From Aurelia coerulea (Eukaryota > Cnidaria > Scyphozoa > Semaeostomeae > Ulmaridae), in the NCBI GenBank assembly GCA_039566865.1, contig CM076957.1, forward strand, positions 6,581,896 through 6,645,895: 64,000 nt of DNA, in the 5' to 3' direction. Within the stretch, counting starts at the first letter, position 1; each line of letters opens with the position of its first letter. The position numbers and the translations under genes were made by a program. The notes beneath the pieces were generated by a model that saw nothing but the letters and a program-made list of their open reading frames with translations, searched no databases and was not told the DNA's origin. Positions 1-12,291 of this stretch are shown piece by piece.

Positions 1-63
1 TCTCTTTATCGGAAAATTCTGACCCTTGGCCCCCCCTAAAATCATGCTCCCACGACGCCACTG
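1..63. mobile_element. Right end of a hAT-like element (truncated by window)
   Basis: The run of C followed by the terminal ACGCCACTG matches, as reverse complement, the CAGTGGCGT start of the complete hAT-like element at 51682-52622. The LINE reading frame starts immediately after it, so the element was probably inserted in that LINE. The other end lies outside the window, so the duplication (candidate AAAATTCT) cannot be checked. Confidence 0.4.
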
Positions 64-1355
64 AAAATTCTGGAGCACATTGTCTGCTCAAAAGTAATGG
101 ATCACTTACAAAAAACCACAATTTATTATCAGATGCACAACATGGCTTTAGAAGGCACAGATCATGTGAATCCCAACTTATTTTGTGCATAAATGACATT
201 GCAAAGTCATTAGACTCAGGGGATCAAATTGATGTTATTTTGCTGGACTTTCAAAAAGCATTTGACAAGGTATCTCATCACAAGCTCCTATACAAGCTGA
301 ATCAGTATGGCATAAGAGGCCAAATAAACCAGTGGGTCTTCAGCTTTTTGTCAAATAGATCACAGTCAGTTGTACTTGAAGGAGCAAGATCTGAAGAGGT
401 TGATGTGGTATCCGAAGTACCACAAGGCTCTGTGTTGGGACCATTACTCTTTGCGATATTCATAAATGACCTACCATCAGTTGTTTCTTCCCGTGTGCGT
501 TTGTTTGCAGATGATTGCATAATATACAGATCAATAAAAAAGAAAGAAGATGCTCTTACTCTCCAAGAAGACCTAAATAAGTTGCAATCGTGGGCAAAAG
601 TATGGTCAATGTCATTCCACCCTGAAAAGTGCGAGCTGCTCAGGGTTACCAACAAAAGATAGCCAACTGAAACGTCATATGTAATGAGTGAGCATACCCT
701 CCCGGAAGTAGACGATAAAAAGTACCTGGGTATAACAATTAACAACAAATTGAAATGGAACAAACAGGTTCAGACTGTATGTACAAAGGCGAACAACACC
801 TTGAATCTTTTGCGCAGAAACATGGGGATCTGCCCAAGCGCTGTCAAACAGAGTTGGTACACAGCACTTGTAAGACCAATTTTAGAATATTCGTCTTCGC
901 TATGGGACCCTTATAGCAAGAAAAATGTCGATAAAGTGGAGATGGTGCAAAGAAGGGCTGCCAGATTTGTTGCTGGAAATTACAGCTACTATGCAAGCCC
1001 AACGGCAATGATGAAAGAATTAGGATGGCAGTCACTTGCTGAACGGAGAGCCAAGGCAAAAGCAGTGATGATGTACAGGAAAAACTTATTTCAACAGTAT
1101 TCTCGACACTCTCGTAGGAGTCAAGCTGTGTTTATTCTGCCTTTCTGCAGAACAGATTGTTATAAATTTTCCTTTGTTCCGACAGTCATTAAACTTTGGA
1201 ACGCCCTTCCCTCCACTCGTTAGGGAAAGTCAGTCACTGCAGTGCTTCAAGTCAACTATAGAGGACATAGATGTTGCCAATTTTTATTGAATAGAACAAA
1301 GTGTGCAGCTTGAAAACCCTGTTTTCTTTTAATTATTATTATCATTATTATTTTT
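64..1355 (+). pseudogene. Broken LINE (CR1/jockey-like) reverse transcriptase, 3' part
   Basis: This is the C-terminal half of a non-LTR retrotransposon ORF2. It shows reverse-transcriptase palm motifs: DFQKAFDKVSHH (motif A), QGSVLGPLLFAIFINDLP (motif B), FADD (catalytic motif C) and YLGITI (motif E). The conserved C-terminal segment ending in LWNALPS follows. The copy is dead. One base too many in an A-run near 115 shifts the frame between the first residues (KILEH) and the palm domain, TAG at 660-662 interrupts the frame, and near 1215 the frame shifts again before the final residues. The endonuclease domain is absent, having been lost or left outside the window. An (ATT)n tail at about 1331-1352 marks the 3' end, as in the minus-strand copy at 49470. 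The clade is assigned by motif style only. Confidence 0.85.
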
Positions 1356-1638
1356 CTTTCTTTTTACTTAATTAAAATTGTAAAAAGACATTCAAAAATA
1401 GCCTTATGTATCATTTAATTTACCCCTTATGGGAAATTAAAACTGCGCAAAATGCGAGCTAATTCATCTCAATTCAGAATCTCTCTTCCATTGCTCAAAT
1501 TAGGTCGCGTTTTGATTTAGAAATCTCTAGCAGTATAAATTTCCTATAATGTATTAATTTTATTAACTACTAACAGCTAACAACTTATGACTAACAATTT
1601 GTGCGTAATACCCGTATATTGGGTTTTGTACAGTATTG
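1356..1638. other. No gene seen
   Basis: AT-rich sequence between the LINE tail and a minisatellite. I see no open frame, inverted repeat or RNA gene. Confidence 0.5.
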
Positions 1639-2105
1639 GTAGATAGATAGATAGATTTTATCAAACGCAGCAGATACTATATCGTTATTATTCAATCTTG
1701 ATGTTTATCTACATTCGCATCATGATTAATAAGCCGTAGAAATCTCAATACTGCCAATGCACTAATAGCTTTATGTTTAGTCAGATTTATCAAACGCAGC
1801 AGATACTATATCGTTATCATTCAATCTTGATGTTTATTTACATTCGCGTCACAACTAATTAGCGGTAGAGATCACAATGTTGCCCGTGCACTATTAGTTT
1901 TGTGTTTAGTCAAGTTTGTCAAACGCAGCAGATACCATATCGTTATTATTCAATCGTGATGATTATTCACATTCGCGTCAAGACTAATAAGCAATAGAGA
2001 TCGCAATGTTGCCCTTGCACATAATAGTTTTGTGTTCTGTCAAGTCTATCATAAGCAACAGATGCTGGACAGTTATTAATTCATCATGATGAGCATTGCC
2101 TTTTC
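1639..2105. repeat. GATA microsatellite plus ~130-bp tandem repeat
   Basis: A short (GATA)n run (1639-1656) leads into about 3.5 copies of a 129-130 bp unit. The units start at 1661, 1790, 1919 and 2049 with TCAAACGCAGCAGATA or a variant. Each unit contains ATCGTTATTATTCAATC, ACATTCGC and a GCACTAATAG-like block. The first three copies are very similar and the fourth is strongly diverged and fades out. No long reading frame runs through the array. Confidence 0.85.
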
Positions 2106-4381
2106 ATCAATTAACTTCATCAAGACATCAACTTCTGAATGCCTACTTTATTTCAATCTTGAGTTAACACGTGATAATGCATTCAAGATAATCTGATCAA
2201 CAAGAAATTGAAGTAGATTAAACATTCTAAACACATTTTAGGTCAATAATGAAACTAAGAATGAAATTTGTTATTGTTCAAAGAGCCAACAACACGAAAC
2301 AAACTGTAAAGAACATTCAGATTTTACCTGTTCTTAAAACTGGATTAGAGTAATTATAAATGACCTGCTATTTTCTTAATGTATATCTCTCAACTTAGTT
2401 AAATCCATCCAGTAGATAATGACATAGAGGCTTTGCGGAGGCGATACGTAATTCATTTTAGCAACTCCACTGCAACTCCACATTGCTAACCGGTGAGTGA
2501 GAGTGAGAGTGAGAGAAAACTCACGCTGTTTATTAGGCAGTAGGCTGCACGGCTTGCTAAATATCAAAGCTATAATATTTCTAAATACCTGATTGAATAG
2601 CCAATATGCTTGACTATCTTTAGAATGTTTTTTTGCTCAAATAGGGCACACTGTTCAGAAAGAGGCTTTCGAGAGAGAGAGAGTCGTTTTGAGAAGCCTT
2701 CAGAATTGTCTTAAAGTCACAAACAAATAATATTTCTACTAGGAAGAAATGACTTGAACAAGCTTGCGCGCGTGCTATCCTCTTGGGAGCGTAAAGAAGT
2801 CTTCCCCACGGTATTAGAGGCTTATTCCTGGGGATTCCCTCTTTTTCCATTCAATTCTCTCAAGAGGCAAGTTATATGCTACTTAATATATGTGTCATGG
2901 TGCTAGGAAAGAAAATCGGTGAAATATTTGCTCGTCGGTTTCACTCGCTATGCAAATTTTTGACAGGATCTTTCTGCAGGAAATCTCCTATATATGCGGG
3001 AAGCAATTACGATTAAAGCCTTGTAACTTGCGGAATCTAATGGAATATATCTACTGTGACACAAGACAGTTTACAAGATTATTGTTTGGCATTCAGGGAG
3101 CAGTATTTTGTCAAATGCCGTACGTTTTTCTTACTCAGCCGGTATATCAAAGTGGCATTCACCTAAAAGACGAGGCGTTGAAATTTAACAACAAAGGGGA
3201 ATGCAATAAACAAAATGTACAGTTAAAATATTTGATGGCCTTGTAAAATATTTCACAGCTTCAGGGCAGTCAAACAGGTGGTTTTGCTCAATTTGTTTAT
3301 TTGATTTGATTGAGCGCATTCATAGGTGTGAAAGCTATCCTTTAAAAATATCAACTTGCTTTGTCATGTCAAAAACCTCATTTCCTTTGTCATACAATCA
3401 CAAATTAAATCCTTGCGGAACGAAATTTCTTCCTTGAATTTGTATTGTTTATTCAGCACCTCTCACCCTCTCGCCCTCTCACCTCTCCCAGTAAAGGCGC
3501 AGTTGGCTTTTTAAGTGGAAGGAAACAGAAACGAATAGTCTGCCCGTCTCGTAACAGGAGCTTCGATACCTTAAAAGCCAGGTCGACTCATAGAATATTC
3601 TTCTTCCATCATTTCAGGAGGAAAGTTTACCTCTTGAAGTGAAATTTCCCTCTAAATTGTAAAATTTCCCTCTGGAAAGACTTGCAGTTTTTCGAATGTC
3701 TTCAAAAACTCGTTTACATTATCGAAACGTATATCTATCTAAATTTTCTTGGTTTTTCTAGGTAAAAATGTCACGTGAAGTACGGTAAAGTTTCGTCAAG
3801 TTTAGCTACTAAAAATTGGATTTGAAAGTATTATTAGAAAAATTCAAAGATTACATATCGCAGAAATGAAATCAATCAAGCATTACCTTTTTGAATACAA
3901 ACAAAAACAAGAGTTAGCATCGCCAAATGGAAACTTCCCTCAAGAATTCTTCATATTTTGCAGCAAGTGATCTTGACAATGTATGATTTCCTGAACGACG
4001 TACTCACTCACAACTTTCTCCTCTAATGTTCTGATGCTCTCGAAACTACAGAGTCAGACACACGACTACTAATATACCTCATTCTCTATCTCCTCATTAA
4101 ACATCATTATAAATCGCCTGTTAAATTTGGTCTGTGAAGATCAAAGCTTTGTTTTTCCTTAAAATGTGTTGCGATTAACTGGACTTAGAGCAATCCACGA
4201 TAAATACCGCAAAAGCTGTCCACGACTTTCCATTGATTAGTCTCAGCAGCTCATTAATATCATATGTAAACAGTTTTTTTCGTTTGTTTTAATAATTCAT
4301 TGGTAACTTGTCATAATGATATGGCTGAGGTTATTTCCCGGACCAGGGTGTTAGAGATGACGAATTTTAAAGACAGGTAAT
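2106..4381. other. Long stretch without recognised genes
   Basis: The sequence is AT-rich with short (GTGAGA)n and (GA)n tracts near 2494-2518 and 2669-2683. The longest open frame, at 2950-3246 (98 codons, + strand), starts MQIFDRIF. It has no domain I recognise, no convincing splice sites and no support beyond chance length, so I do not call it a gene. A CT-rich patch lies at 3455-3490. Confidence 0.5.
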
Positions 4382-4762
4382 ACTATAAGGGAAGAAACTT
4401 TTGCGGGTAGAAACTTCTACGTTTTTCGCCTTTTTCACCAAAATTTGCGAGAGTTTATTCCGCGAAATTTCCTAACATGTGAAGTTTGACGAAATTTATT
4501 CCCGCGAAATTTCCTAAAAGCATAGAATCAAATGCTTATATGATCAATTATTTATACTCTTCTTCTTAATAATGTCAATATGATCTTACTTAGCAACAAA
4601 CCTTTCGAACTATTATGCTATTTGATAAGAAGCCTTTTTTTGCGAAAGTGTATTCCCCCAAAATCTCTCATTTTGGCCGATTTGCGAAAGTAAATTCCAA
4701 AGATTTTGCGTTTTTTCCAGCTCGCGAAAGTTTGTTCGCGCGAAAATTTCTTCCCTTAAAGT
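4382..4762. mobile_element. Short MITE with AAGGGAAGAAA ends
   Basis: The ends match as inverted repeats of about 22 bp: ACTATAAGGGAAGAAAC on the left and the reverse complement of TTTCTTCCCTTAAAGT on the right. The interior holds repeated GCGAAATTT / GCGAAAGTTT-type blocks in both orientations. It has no coding capacity. No target-site duplication is clear, so the outer limits are uncertain by a few bases and the superfamily is unknown. Confidence 0.65.
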
Positions 4763-5601
4763 AAGAGAGAAGATGATTGCCCCACACAAAAGCGGGGCTT
4801 GGTAGTACTCCACGTGTCGATGGAGATCATCTCAATATTTTCGCTTTTCCTGTTTTTATTTTTCGTCATTCTGGTTAAACCGGGTTTTAATCTAAATGGA
4901 AAAGAAAAGAGGCTGTAATCACGAGGTTGACAAAATGGTGGATAGCAGCGGTAAACAAATTGAAATTTTTAGTGGTTCGAATATGTGTAAATTGTCAGCA
5001 GAAAAGATAAGAAGAAATAGATTTAAGTTTGATTTTATTAAATTTGAAGCAAATATCATGCTGAGTAGGAAAGGTACTGGTGATGTGATTTTAGAACGCC
5101 TCGATATTTAGGCTAGGCAAACCAACACAACACATGCAAAATGCAACAAAGTGATGATAATCAAACTTTAAGCCAAATCCGTGAAGCCTAGACCCATCTA
5201 CAGGTGGGGGCGGGGCATTTAATGTTTACTGTTGCTAGTTTAATAGGAGGTATACATGTAGGCAATAAATACCGGCTAAATGGAAAAATTTTATAGATTT
5301 TTGAAAGCCTATAACTTACAAAGCATTTATGAGATTCCAAGCTGATGATGCTCGTGCAGCTAACGCATAGTTTGTCAGAATCGTTCGCATTGCTCTTATC
5401 TTTCTCTCTTACTACTAGTGATTCTACAAAGATGAAGTAATAGTGTAGTAATATAAACCAAGAAACAGCCTACTGCTAGAAGACAAAGGTAATTTCCTAG
5501 ACCATCAACAGTTATCGAGAATGTTATGATGAAACTGTTGTGACACATTTTGACCAACTCGTACAATTTGTTTCTTGGTGCCACAATGTTAATAAACATT
5601 C
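4763..5601. other. No gene seen
   Basis: The only noteworthy frame (4896-5111, 71 codons, lysine-rich) has no recognisable domain. No inverted or tandem repeats were found. Confidence 0.45.
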
Positions 5602-5603
5602 TA

Positions 5604-6990
5604 CCGGGTGAGTCAGAAAAAAAATTCCCGCTTGGAAGGCCACTGCTCCATGAATATCAAAGCAATAATAATGAAAGATGTCTTGATTTATTGCCAATAT
5701 GTTCAATTAGGTTCAGTAATTTACAAGGCCTTAATAGGCCATTCATTCCCGTGGATTTGGGTGATTTTTTGCAGAAAGCCACTTCCAAAAACCTGCAAAA
5801 TGAATGAAAACAATCAGCAAATTTTCCTTCCTAAAACTGATGACACTCACATAAATGTATGTATTTTGTCCTCTTGGGAGAATGGAAAAAGCGTCCACAA
5901 GTCATTGCTGTAAGGCCATTGTAAGGCAAAAATGTTAGGGAAATGTGTTCATGATTTTGGGCACGTTTTGAAGGTTTTTTGGAGAGGCTTTCTCGAGAAA
6001 ATCCCTCCTAATCAGGGGCGTAGCCAAAGGGGGGGTGCGTGGGGGGGGGGGGTGCCGCACCCCCCCCCCAACATTCAGTTTGTCGGCAAATTGATAATAT
6101 CTGTCGGCAAATCAAAAACGTTTCCTTGGTACTGGTACTACTGAGTGTCTGTCGGCGAATACAGTTTCCAAATCTTTCAAAAGGTTAGTGTGAAACTCAG
6201 TGACTGATTTCTTTGAACTGAATGACTGAACGATCTTGGGTCTTGGGAGAGGCATTCTAAGCCAAAGTAGAATGCATATTCTCAAAAATTTCCTGGTGGC
6301 TTTGCCCCCAGACCTACTTATTTCAAGATCCCATTTGTCTTAACCTGTGCGTGTCATTGGCTATAGGGTTCCCTATTTGCTAATGCTCCTTCAAGCAATT
6401 TCATCGAAATAATTTGAAGAGCAAGCTGTACTCTGACATGTTCGTTTACTTTCCTAGATTAACTTGCTAAGATGGGTATAAATTCTCAATGCAAATTCAA
6501 TAAAACATCCTGCCCATTTTGTGTTCATTGCAGCCATTTTTACGATGCAAAATAAAACTAAAATGGGCGTTTCCCTCATTTTCCGAGCGTCTGAAGGGCG
6601 TGGTCACAAAATATTTTCTAGCCCATGCCCCATAAACCTCCCCCCCCCCACTCATCAAGTGCTGCGTATGCCCCTGAAATACTATGCCAAGTGTCTACAT
6701 TTTGAATTTAATCATCCATTGCTTATACGTTTCAAACTTTGATGATATATAATGGCATTTTCGTTTTTTTGTCGGCAAATTGAGGTGTCTGCACCCCCCC
6801 CCCCAACAATTTTCTTTAGCTTCGCCCCTGCTCCTAATTTCAGAATGGAGTGGCCGATTTCAGTCAGGTAAATTTTTATAGTAGATTTGAACATTTCTAC
6901 CATTAAACTATATATTTGCCGATGTCATTGTCTTGATGTCCAGGGAGCCGTGACGTTTCAAACGGGGATTATTTTTTCTGACTCACCCGG
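5604..6990. mobile_element. TA-inserted MITE (CCGGGTGAGTCAG ends), split by a hAT-like element
   Basis: The left end CCGGGTGAGTCAGAAAAA and the right end TTTTTTCTGACTCACCCGG are exact over about 19 bp, and matching continues imperfectly for about 60 bp. TA flanks both sides (5602-5603, 6991-6992), as expected of Tc1/mariner-type insertion. Removing the nested element at 6013-6830 and its duplication leaves 561 bp, close to the 547 bp of the related element at 29078. No transposase frame is present, so it must have moved in trans. Confidence 0.85.
6013..6830. mobile_element. Non-autonomous hAT-like element, 8-bp TSD
   Basis: It begins CAGGGGCGTAGCC and ends GCTTCGCCCCTG, and is flanked by a perfect 8-bp duplication CTCCTAAT (6005-6012 and 6831-6838). 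These are hallmarks of the hAT superfamily. C-runs or G-runs lie just inside both ends. The motif GTCGGCAAAT recurs several times. A segment near 6250-6320 (CTAAGCCAAAGTAGAATG, then GCCCCCAGACC) is shared with the hAT-like elements near 45300, 51700 and 56880. No transposase is encoded. It sits inside the older MITE 5604-6990. Confidence 0.9.
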
Positions 6991-6992
6991 TA

Positions 6993-7601
6993 TTTTGAGT
7001 CCAAGTTGATACACAAAGCTAGTCCAATAACTACACCATACAATTTCCCACTATCAAAAGACAATAATACCTTCCTGAGGCTATCAGAAATTGTTTTAAT
7101 CTCTCGACATTATGAATCTCTTAAAAAATTCATGAATTTTAACCAGTATGATTCGAGTTTGTGTCACTTGTTTATTGAAGTCAACATGGATGGAGTTTAA
7201 CTTGTCAATAAAAACTATTCACCGAAAACCAAAACATTAAACACATTTATATACTCATAATACACAGTAGCAATACATGTGGTATTGATTTATTTAAAGT
7301 TAATTTAGTTTTTGTTCTATATTTAACATGATTTGTGCATCAATTTTAACTTGAGGTTAGCATGGGAGTATCCTAGCGACAAATATTTCGAGAAATTCTT
7401 CACTCTAAATTGCAAAAGGCGTGATTATTATTGTAAGAATTTGGTGAAAATTATACCTAGTGACGGATGTGTTTTTTCTGATTTTTCACGCAAACAGCGC
7501 GGGGTCAAATTTTACAACAAATCTACAACCATCTGCACGGAGATGGCTTAGTGGTATTGTGTTCTTGATTTCAATTCTACAGGTTACTGGCTCGAGTTCT
7601 T
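6993..7601. other. No gene seen
   Basis: AT-rich. Short frames at 7006-7200 and 7333-7551 lack recognisable domains, and the latter runs toward the poly-G element that follows. Confidence 0.45.
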
Positions 7602-7609
7602 GCACAAGC

Positions 7610-8000
7610 CCCGGGGGGGGGGGGGGGTTCTTCCATAGTAAAGGTTCCTGGGGATGTGCCGCGAGCAAGGGTATACTTTTTCGGACTTCTAGTCTAGCCA
7701 AGGATATGTTTTTTTGCAATTTTGGCCTACAACGGTCTAGCCAAGGGTATCATTTTTTCACAATATTGGTCTAGCGAACGGTCATGATTTCATACAAATT
7801 TGAAAATATCGGTCCAGGAAATGGTCCCAATTAGTTTAGCCAAGGGTACCTTTTTTCGTAAAAGTTGGTCCAAACAAGGTCAAATTGGTCTAAACTAGGG
7901 TACCATTTTCGTAAAAATTAGTCTAGCCAACAGTACCATTTTGAATATGCTCACGGCAGACCCCTACCCAAAATTTGGCCAAGCCCCCCCCTCCCCCGTG
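7610..8000. mobile_element. Poly-G-ended MITE, copy 1, 8-bp TSD
   Basis: The element starts CCCGGGGG followed by a long G-run and ends in C-rich CCCCCTCCCCCGTG. The perfect duplication GCACAAGC flanks it (7602-7609, 8001-8008). Just inside the left end is GGGGATGTGCC, and the right end has the mirrored GGCAGACCCC block. The middle is a degenerate tandem repeat of about 35-40 bp built on GGTCTAGCCAAGGGTA followed by CATTTTTTC. It has no coding capacity. See the family description under findings. Confidence 0.88.
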
Positions 8001-8008
8001 GCACAAGC

Positions 8009-9013
8009 AAACCCTCTACCAAGAATGTGGAGAGATCCCAGCTCTCGTTAATCAAGAGGTACAATCAAGAAGAAAGCCCAACCTAATAGCATGGGTGCGT
8101 TGTCTTAATCAATGGAGACCCTGGGTGGGAGGAGGGTGGTGACAGCAGCAGTCGTTGTTGTTCTCTCGCCTGATGTTTGTTTTGTTCATCATTATTGCCT
8201 AAAAAATCATTTATGTATAGCCTACTTTGTAGTTTTATACTTAGTAGTTGTACTCTTATTGCAGCGAGACGTAGCGGAGCCGAAAGTACTATTCTGTATG
8301 TATCAGTCTCGCACTATGTCGTTTCAGAGGGGACCGTAGGCAAATCGAGGTTGCTTTGAATGCAGAAGAGAGGCTACTGCAGGGTTCAAACAAAATTGAA
8401 GCCCTGAAGTCTGTCCAAAGGCTAGTAAACAACTTATTTTGATCACAATGTCATGAAAAGGTCAAAATCGGTGGTAACAAAGCCTTCTTTTTCTGTCTCT
8501 TATTTTGTGGGATGTGTATTTTTCTGATTTCGTTATGGTCAAAAAAGACATTTCGTGCGTGTCTGTATCATTCAATTCCAAGGAACAACGATCAAGCAGT
8601 TAGCTGAATAATTGTTTAGACGGGGAACGGGGAGACGGGCATTCGATCTTGTGGTGCCATGCTAACGGAACTGAACTGACTGCAAGAACGAGCCGTTGCG
8701 GGAAAGGCGGGGAACAAAGGCATCTTGTAATGTCAACAGAATTTCTAGTTTTGATGAATTTTTATGGAGGGCACGGGGCAGCCACGAGAGTTCCAAAGTA
8801 GGCGATATGTAATGTCTAAATTAGTTTGTTTTTGCAAAATTTTATATTGGATGGAGAAAAAAGAAGCGTATGTGGCGGTGTGGTCACATAGAGAGGAACT
8901 ACCAGGACACTGCTTAAATAAGCTTAGCTTACAGTGTTCCAAAATCTACCTTCAGATACTAGATAGAAAAAGACTACACATTTAAGATTGTCATGAAAAC
9001 AAGACAAAAAAAG
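8009..9013. other. No gene seen
   Basis: Frames at 8112-8339 and 8764-8985 are short and unrecognised. No repeat structure was noticed apart from A-rich runs before the long inverted repeat. Confidence 0.45.
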
Positions 9014-10939
9014 CACAGTGATCCAGAGCATGTAATAAATTGCAAAAAATGAATTTTCGAAAATTGAAAAAATACACGACAGACTTTATGGAGGACATCC
9101 TGAGGATTAACATGAAACAAACAGTTTTAAAATCGGACCACTGAGTGCGGAGAAATGTATTTTTGAAGTTGGACTAAAATTCATATGGTTGTTTACACTG
9201 ACATTTCCGGTACAAGTGTCAAAATAACGTAAATTTCAAAATGTCGAAAGGTCATCTTGCCTTTGTCCGATTTTACAATTTTTTCTTTTAAATTAAAGGT
9301 AATTCTTTCATCTTTAATGCCATCTAGTTGCTGGATTCATATGGTAAAGGGTTATCCAAGAACTATGCAAAGTTATATCCCTTGTACTCTACCCAAGAAT
9401 CCTTTTTCAAAACTGGGAACTGCAACTTAAAAGTTGAAAACAAAAAAAGCAAGCGTTTGCAAGCCTTAGCGATTAATTTTTTATTAAACTCCAGCGTCTT
9501 CTGAGTGTCTACCTGAAATCTTTCGTTCTGAGTCGTTCAAATTAATTGTCAACAGTTCTTTCAAAATTGTTGGCAAAAGTTATGATGATTATGATGAACA
9601 TTTTAGTCAGGCATCTTCTTGATTCCTATTTGCCAAAACAAAGAGCAAATTTCCAATAATTTTCATGGCATTTTCTCAAAGTATAAGTAAAGTTTCCTTT
9701 TAAGTTATCAGACTTACTGGGAAAAATTACTGATGGGATTTTAATTTGAAAGGGTATCTTTTTATCGTGAGTATCAAGCGACAAATTTATATTCGCTAAA
9801 CAATGAATTAACCAAAATACAGGATGTCTCATAGTGTTCCTTATTCTGTAGAAAATAAATCATCAATGATATTACTACCATTATCGCAAAACTGCTTGTT
9901 ATATTAGCTCCAAATGCTACAAAGCCATGGCAAAATGTACTGAGAATCGTGACATAAAGGGGGGGGGGGAGGCAGACACAACAGTGACAGCCAAATAGAA
10001 TGAACCAATAAGTACATGTGCATGTAAAGAGTGTCACAAAAATTCATTTTATCACAAATAAGATTAACAAGAAAGAGTCGAGAGACTTGTGGCGTGTGAC
10101 TCTTTTTAGCAGAACTGCAGAGTTCGTCTCATATTTAGGAACAAAGCTTTTATTTTTGATGCTCTTGAAAATATCCTCAAACTGCTTTTGTGACAAAAAC
10201 TATTTTCGCATCCAATCCGATGAATTATTCTTTCCATTATGTCTGTAAACTTTATCTATGCTTTGAGAAAACTCCAAGGAAAATTATTGGGATTTTGCTC
10301 TTTGTTTTTAGCATAAAGGAATTGATAAATTGCCTGACTAAAGTATCATCATAATCATCATAATCTTTTACCAACGATTTTGAAATAATTTTTGACAATT
10401 AATTTGAACGACTCAGAACGAAAGATTTCAGAGAAGCATTCACAAGATGTTGGAGTTTAATGAAAAATTAGTCGCTAAGGCTTGCAAACGCTTGCATTTT
10501 TTGTTTTCAACTTTTAAGTCTAAGCTCCCAGTTTTGAAAGAGGATTCTTGGGTAGAGTACAAGGGATATAACTTTGCATAGTTCTTGGATAACCCTTTAC
10601 CATATGAATCCAGCAACTAGATGGCATTAAAGACGAAAGAATTATCTTTCATTTAAAAGAAAAAATTGTAAAATCGGACAAAGGCAAGATGACCTTTCGA
10701 CATTTTGAAATTTACGTTATTTTGACACTTGTACCGGAAATGTCAGTGTAAACAACCATATGAATTTTAGTCCAACTTCAAAAATACATTTCTCCGCACT
10801 CAGTGGTCCGATTTTAAAACGGTTTGTTTTATGTTCATCCTCAGGATGTCCTCTATAAAGACTTGCGTGTATTTGTTGCATTTTCGAAAATTCATTTTTT
10901 GCAGTTTATTCCCTAATTTTCGTATTCTGGATCACTGTG
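9014..10939. mobile_element. Long inverted-repeat (foldback) element, ~1.9 kb
   Basis: The two halves are inverted copies. CACAGTGATCCAG at 9014 pairs with CTGGATCACTGTG ending at 10939, and blocks such as GACATTTCCGGTACAAGTGTC recur inverted near 9205 and 10730. Pairing is strong for roughly 700-850 bp per arm. It fades into an unpaired core near 9900-10050 that contains a G-run. Neither arm encodes a recognisable protein; the frames at 9626-9832 and 9774-10037 are by-products. The ends CACAG...CTGTG are compatible with several superfamilies. No convincing duplication is visible (only AAAAG), so the class is left open. Confidence 0.75.
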
Positions 10940-11613
10940 AAAAGGGCACTAGCATCATGAATCCTTGCATATTTGAATCGAAAATTCTGAGAAAGTGAAA
11001 GAACGTTGAGCTTTCAAATTTGCACATTTCTTCGCTCAAAGAAATCGGTGGTCATCTCTCATGTGATAGCAACTTTCTAGCAACTACTACCCTGGCCAAA
11101 ACAAGCTGGGACATTGTGGCAAATTTAGTATTTTCGTGACGTTTCCAAAGAAATCGAGGCGAAAACATACGTTTAGAACCCTCTGATCTCCCTCTCCCCC
11201 TAATTCAATGCTGAGAAGATGGAATGGCATTTAAAGTTGAAGGAGGGGCAACCAGCAAAGAAGGCGCCAAAAATATAATAGGAAGTAAGCGCGCCGAAGG
11301 CGGGGCTAGAACTGCTGGTCTTTTATACAGGCAAATGTTTTTATTCTTCTAAGCAAGGCCGTGAGTTATAAATTTCCTCAACATTCAAATCGAAACAGTA
11401 AAACCAAAGTGTGTTTGGATCAGGATGAGTAGCGCTCTTCTCGCCAAAAATGGGGCGCAAAGCTGAGTTTTTATCTTGAAGTGGGGGTAGTTTCCCAAAT
11501 TTGCCCCCCCCCCCATTAATTCCACCACTGGATTCGAGCAACATTGAAACTGGGAGCGCGGAGGGAGGGCACGTAATCAAAGACGGATGTATAGTGCAGT
11601 TTGGTGACCTGTC
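10940..11613. other. No gene; possible hAT end fragment
   Basis: Mostly unremarkable. The C-run followed by ATTAATTCCACCACTGG (about 11503-11531) resembles the right end of a hAT-like element, but no left partner was found. Confidence 0.35.
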
Positions 11614-11617
11614 TTAA

Positions 11618-12047
11618 AGGACAAGTCCGGGGTTGGAATAATTGTTCACAAAATGAAAGATCACAATGTTGTGAATGGTGTGTAGTACTTTTTTCCAACC
11701 TTCTCTGTCTTTTCTTTGCGAGATTGTGTATTTCAATCTGTGAAATGAGTGAAAAGACGTCATTATTCATGACGTAATTTCACCCATTTTGCCTTCAACC
11801 TGAACGAGGCTGTTTTCTTATAGAACTCTCAAGTAATTTCCGACGTCACAATCGAGCCTCCAAGCCGAGGCTAGCCATTTTATCGCGTTTTCAAAATGGC
11901 GACGACATTGGGCCTAACTTACGAAAAATGTCGTGCGAATTTACAACAGAAAAACACCTCAAAACTTGGAAAGAAGTCACAAGTGATGTTTGGCAGTTGG
12001 TAAGGTTGCTTTTTGCCATTAACTGTAGAAACCCCGGACTTGTTCCT
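11618..12047. mobile_element. TTAA-inserted MITE (AGGACAAGTCCGGGG ends)
   Basis: The left end AGGACAAGTCCGGGGTT mirrors the right end AACCCCGGACTTGTTCCT with a 1-bp indel. The left flank is TTAA (11614-11617). The right flank is TCAA (12048-12051), one substitution from TTAA. TTAA followed by AGG is the signature of T2-type and piggyBac-like MITEs. It has no coding capacity. The interior contains GACGTCA-type and CGAGGCT blocks. Confidence 0.75.
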
Positions 12048-12291
12048 TCAACGGCAAACTGTCATGGCACTGATTGGGTAAAATAGACAATCCAAATTAA
12101 AGAGTTAGGAAAGCATCACTTATTTCAATTACAAGAAACATAAATTCCATGATAACGATACGTATGACTCCTTTTATTAAAGAAAGTATGATTCCAACGG
12201 ATAAGGCTTGATGAATACAAACCCAATAGATCTTTTCATTGAATTTATCTAAATATCTAGCCAATTGCATCCACAACAGTGTTCCTTTTAA

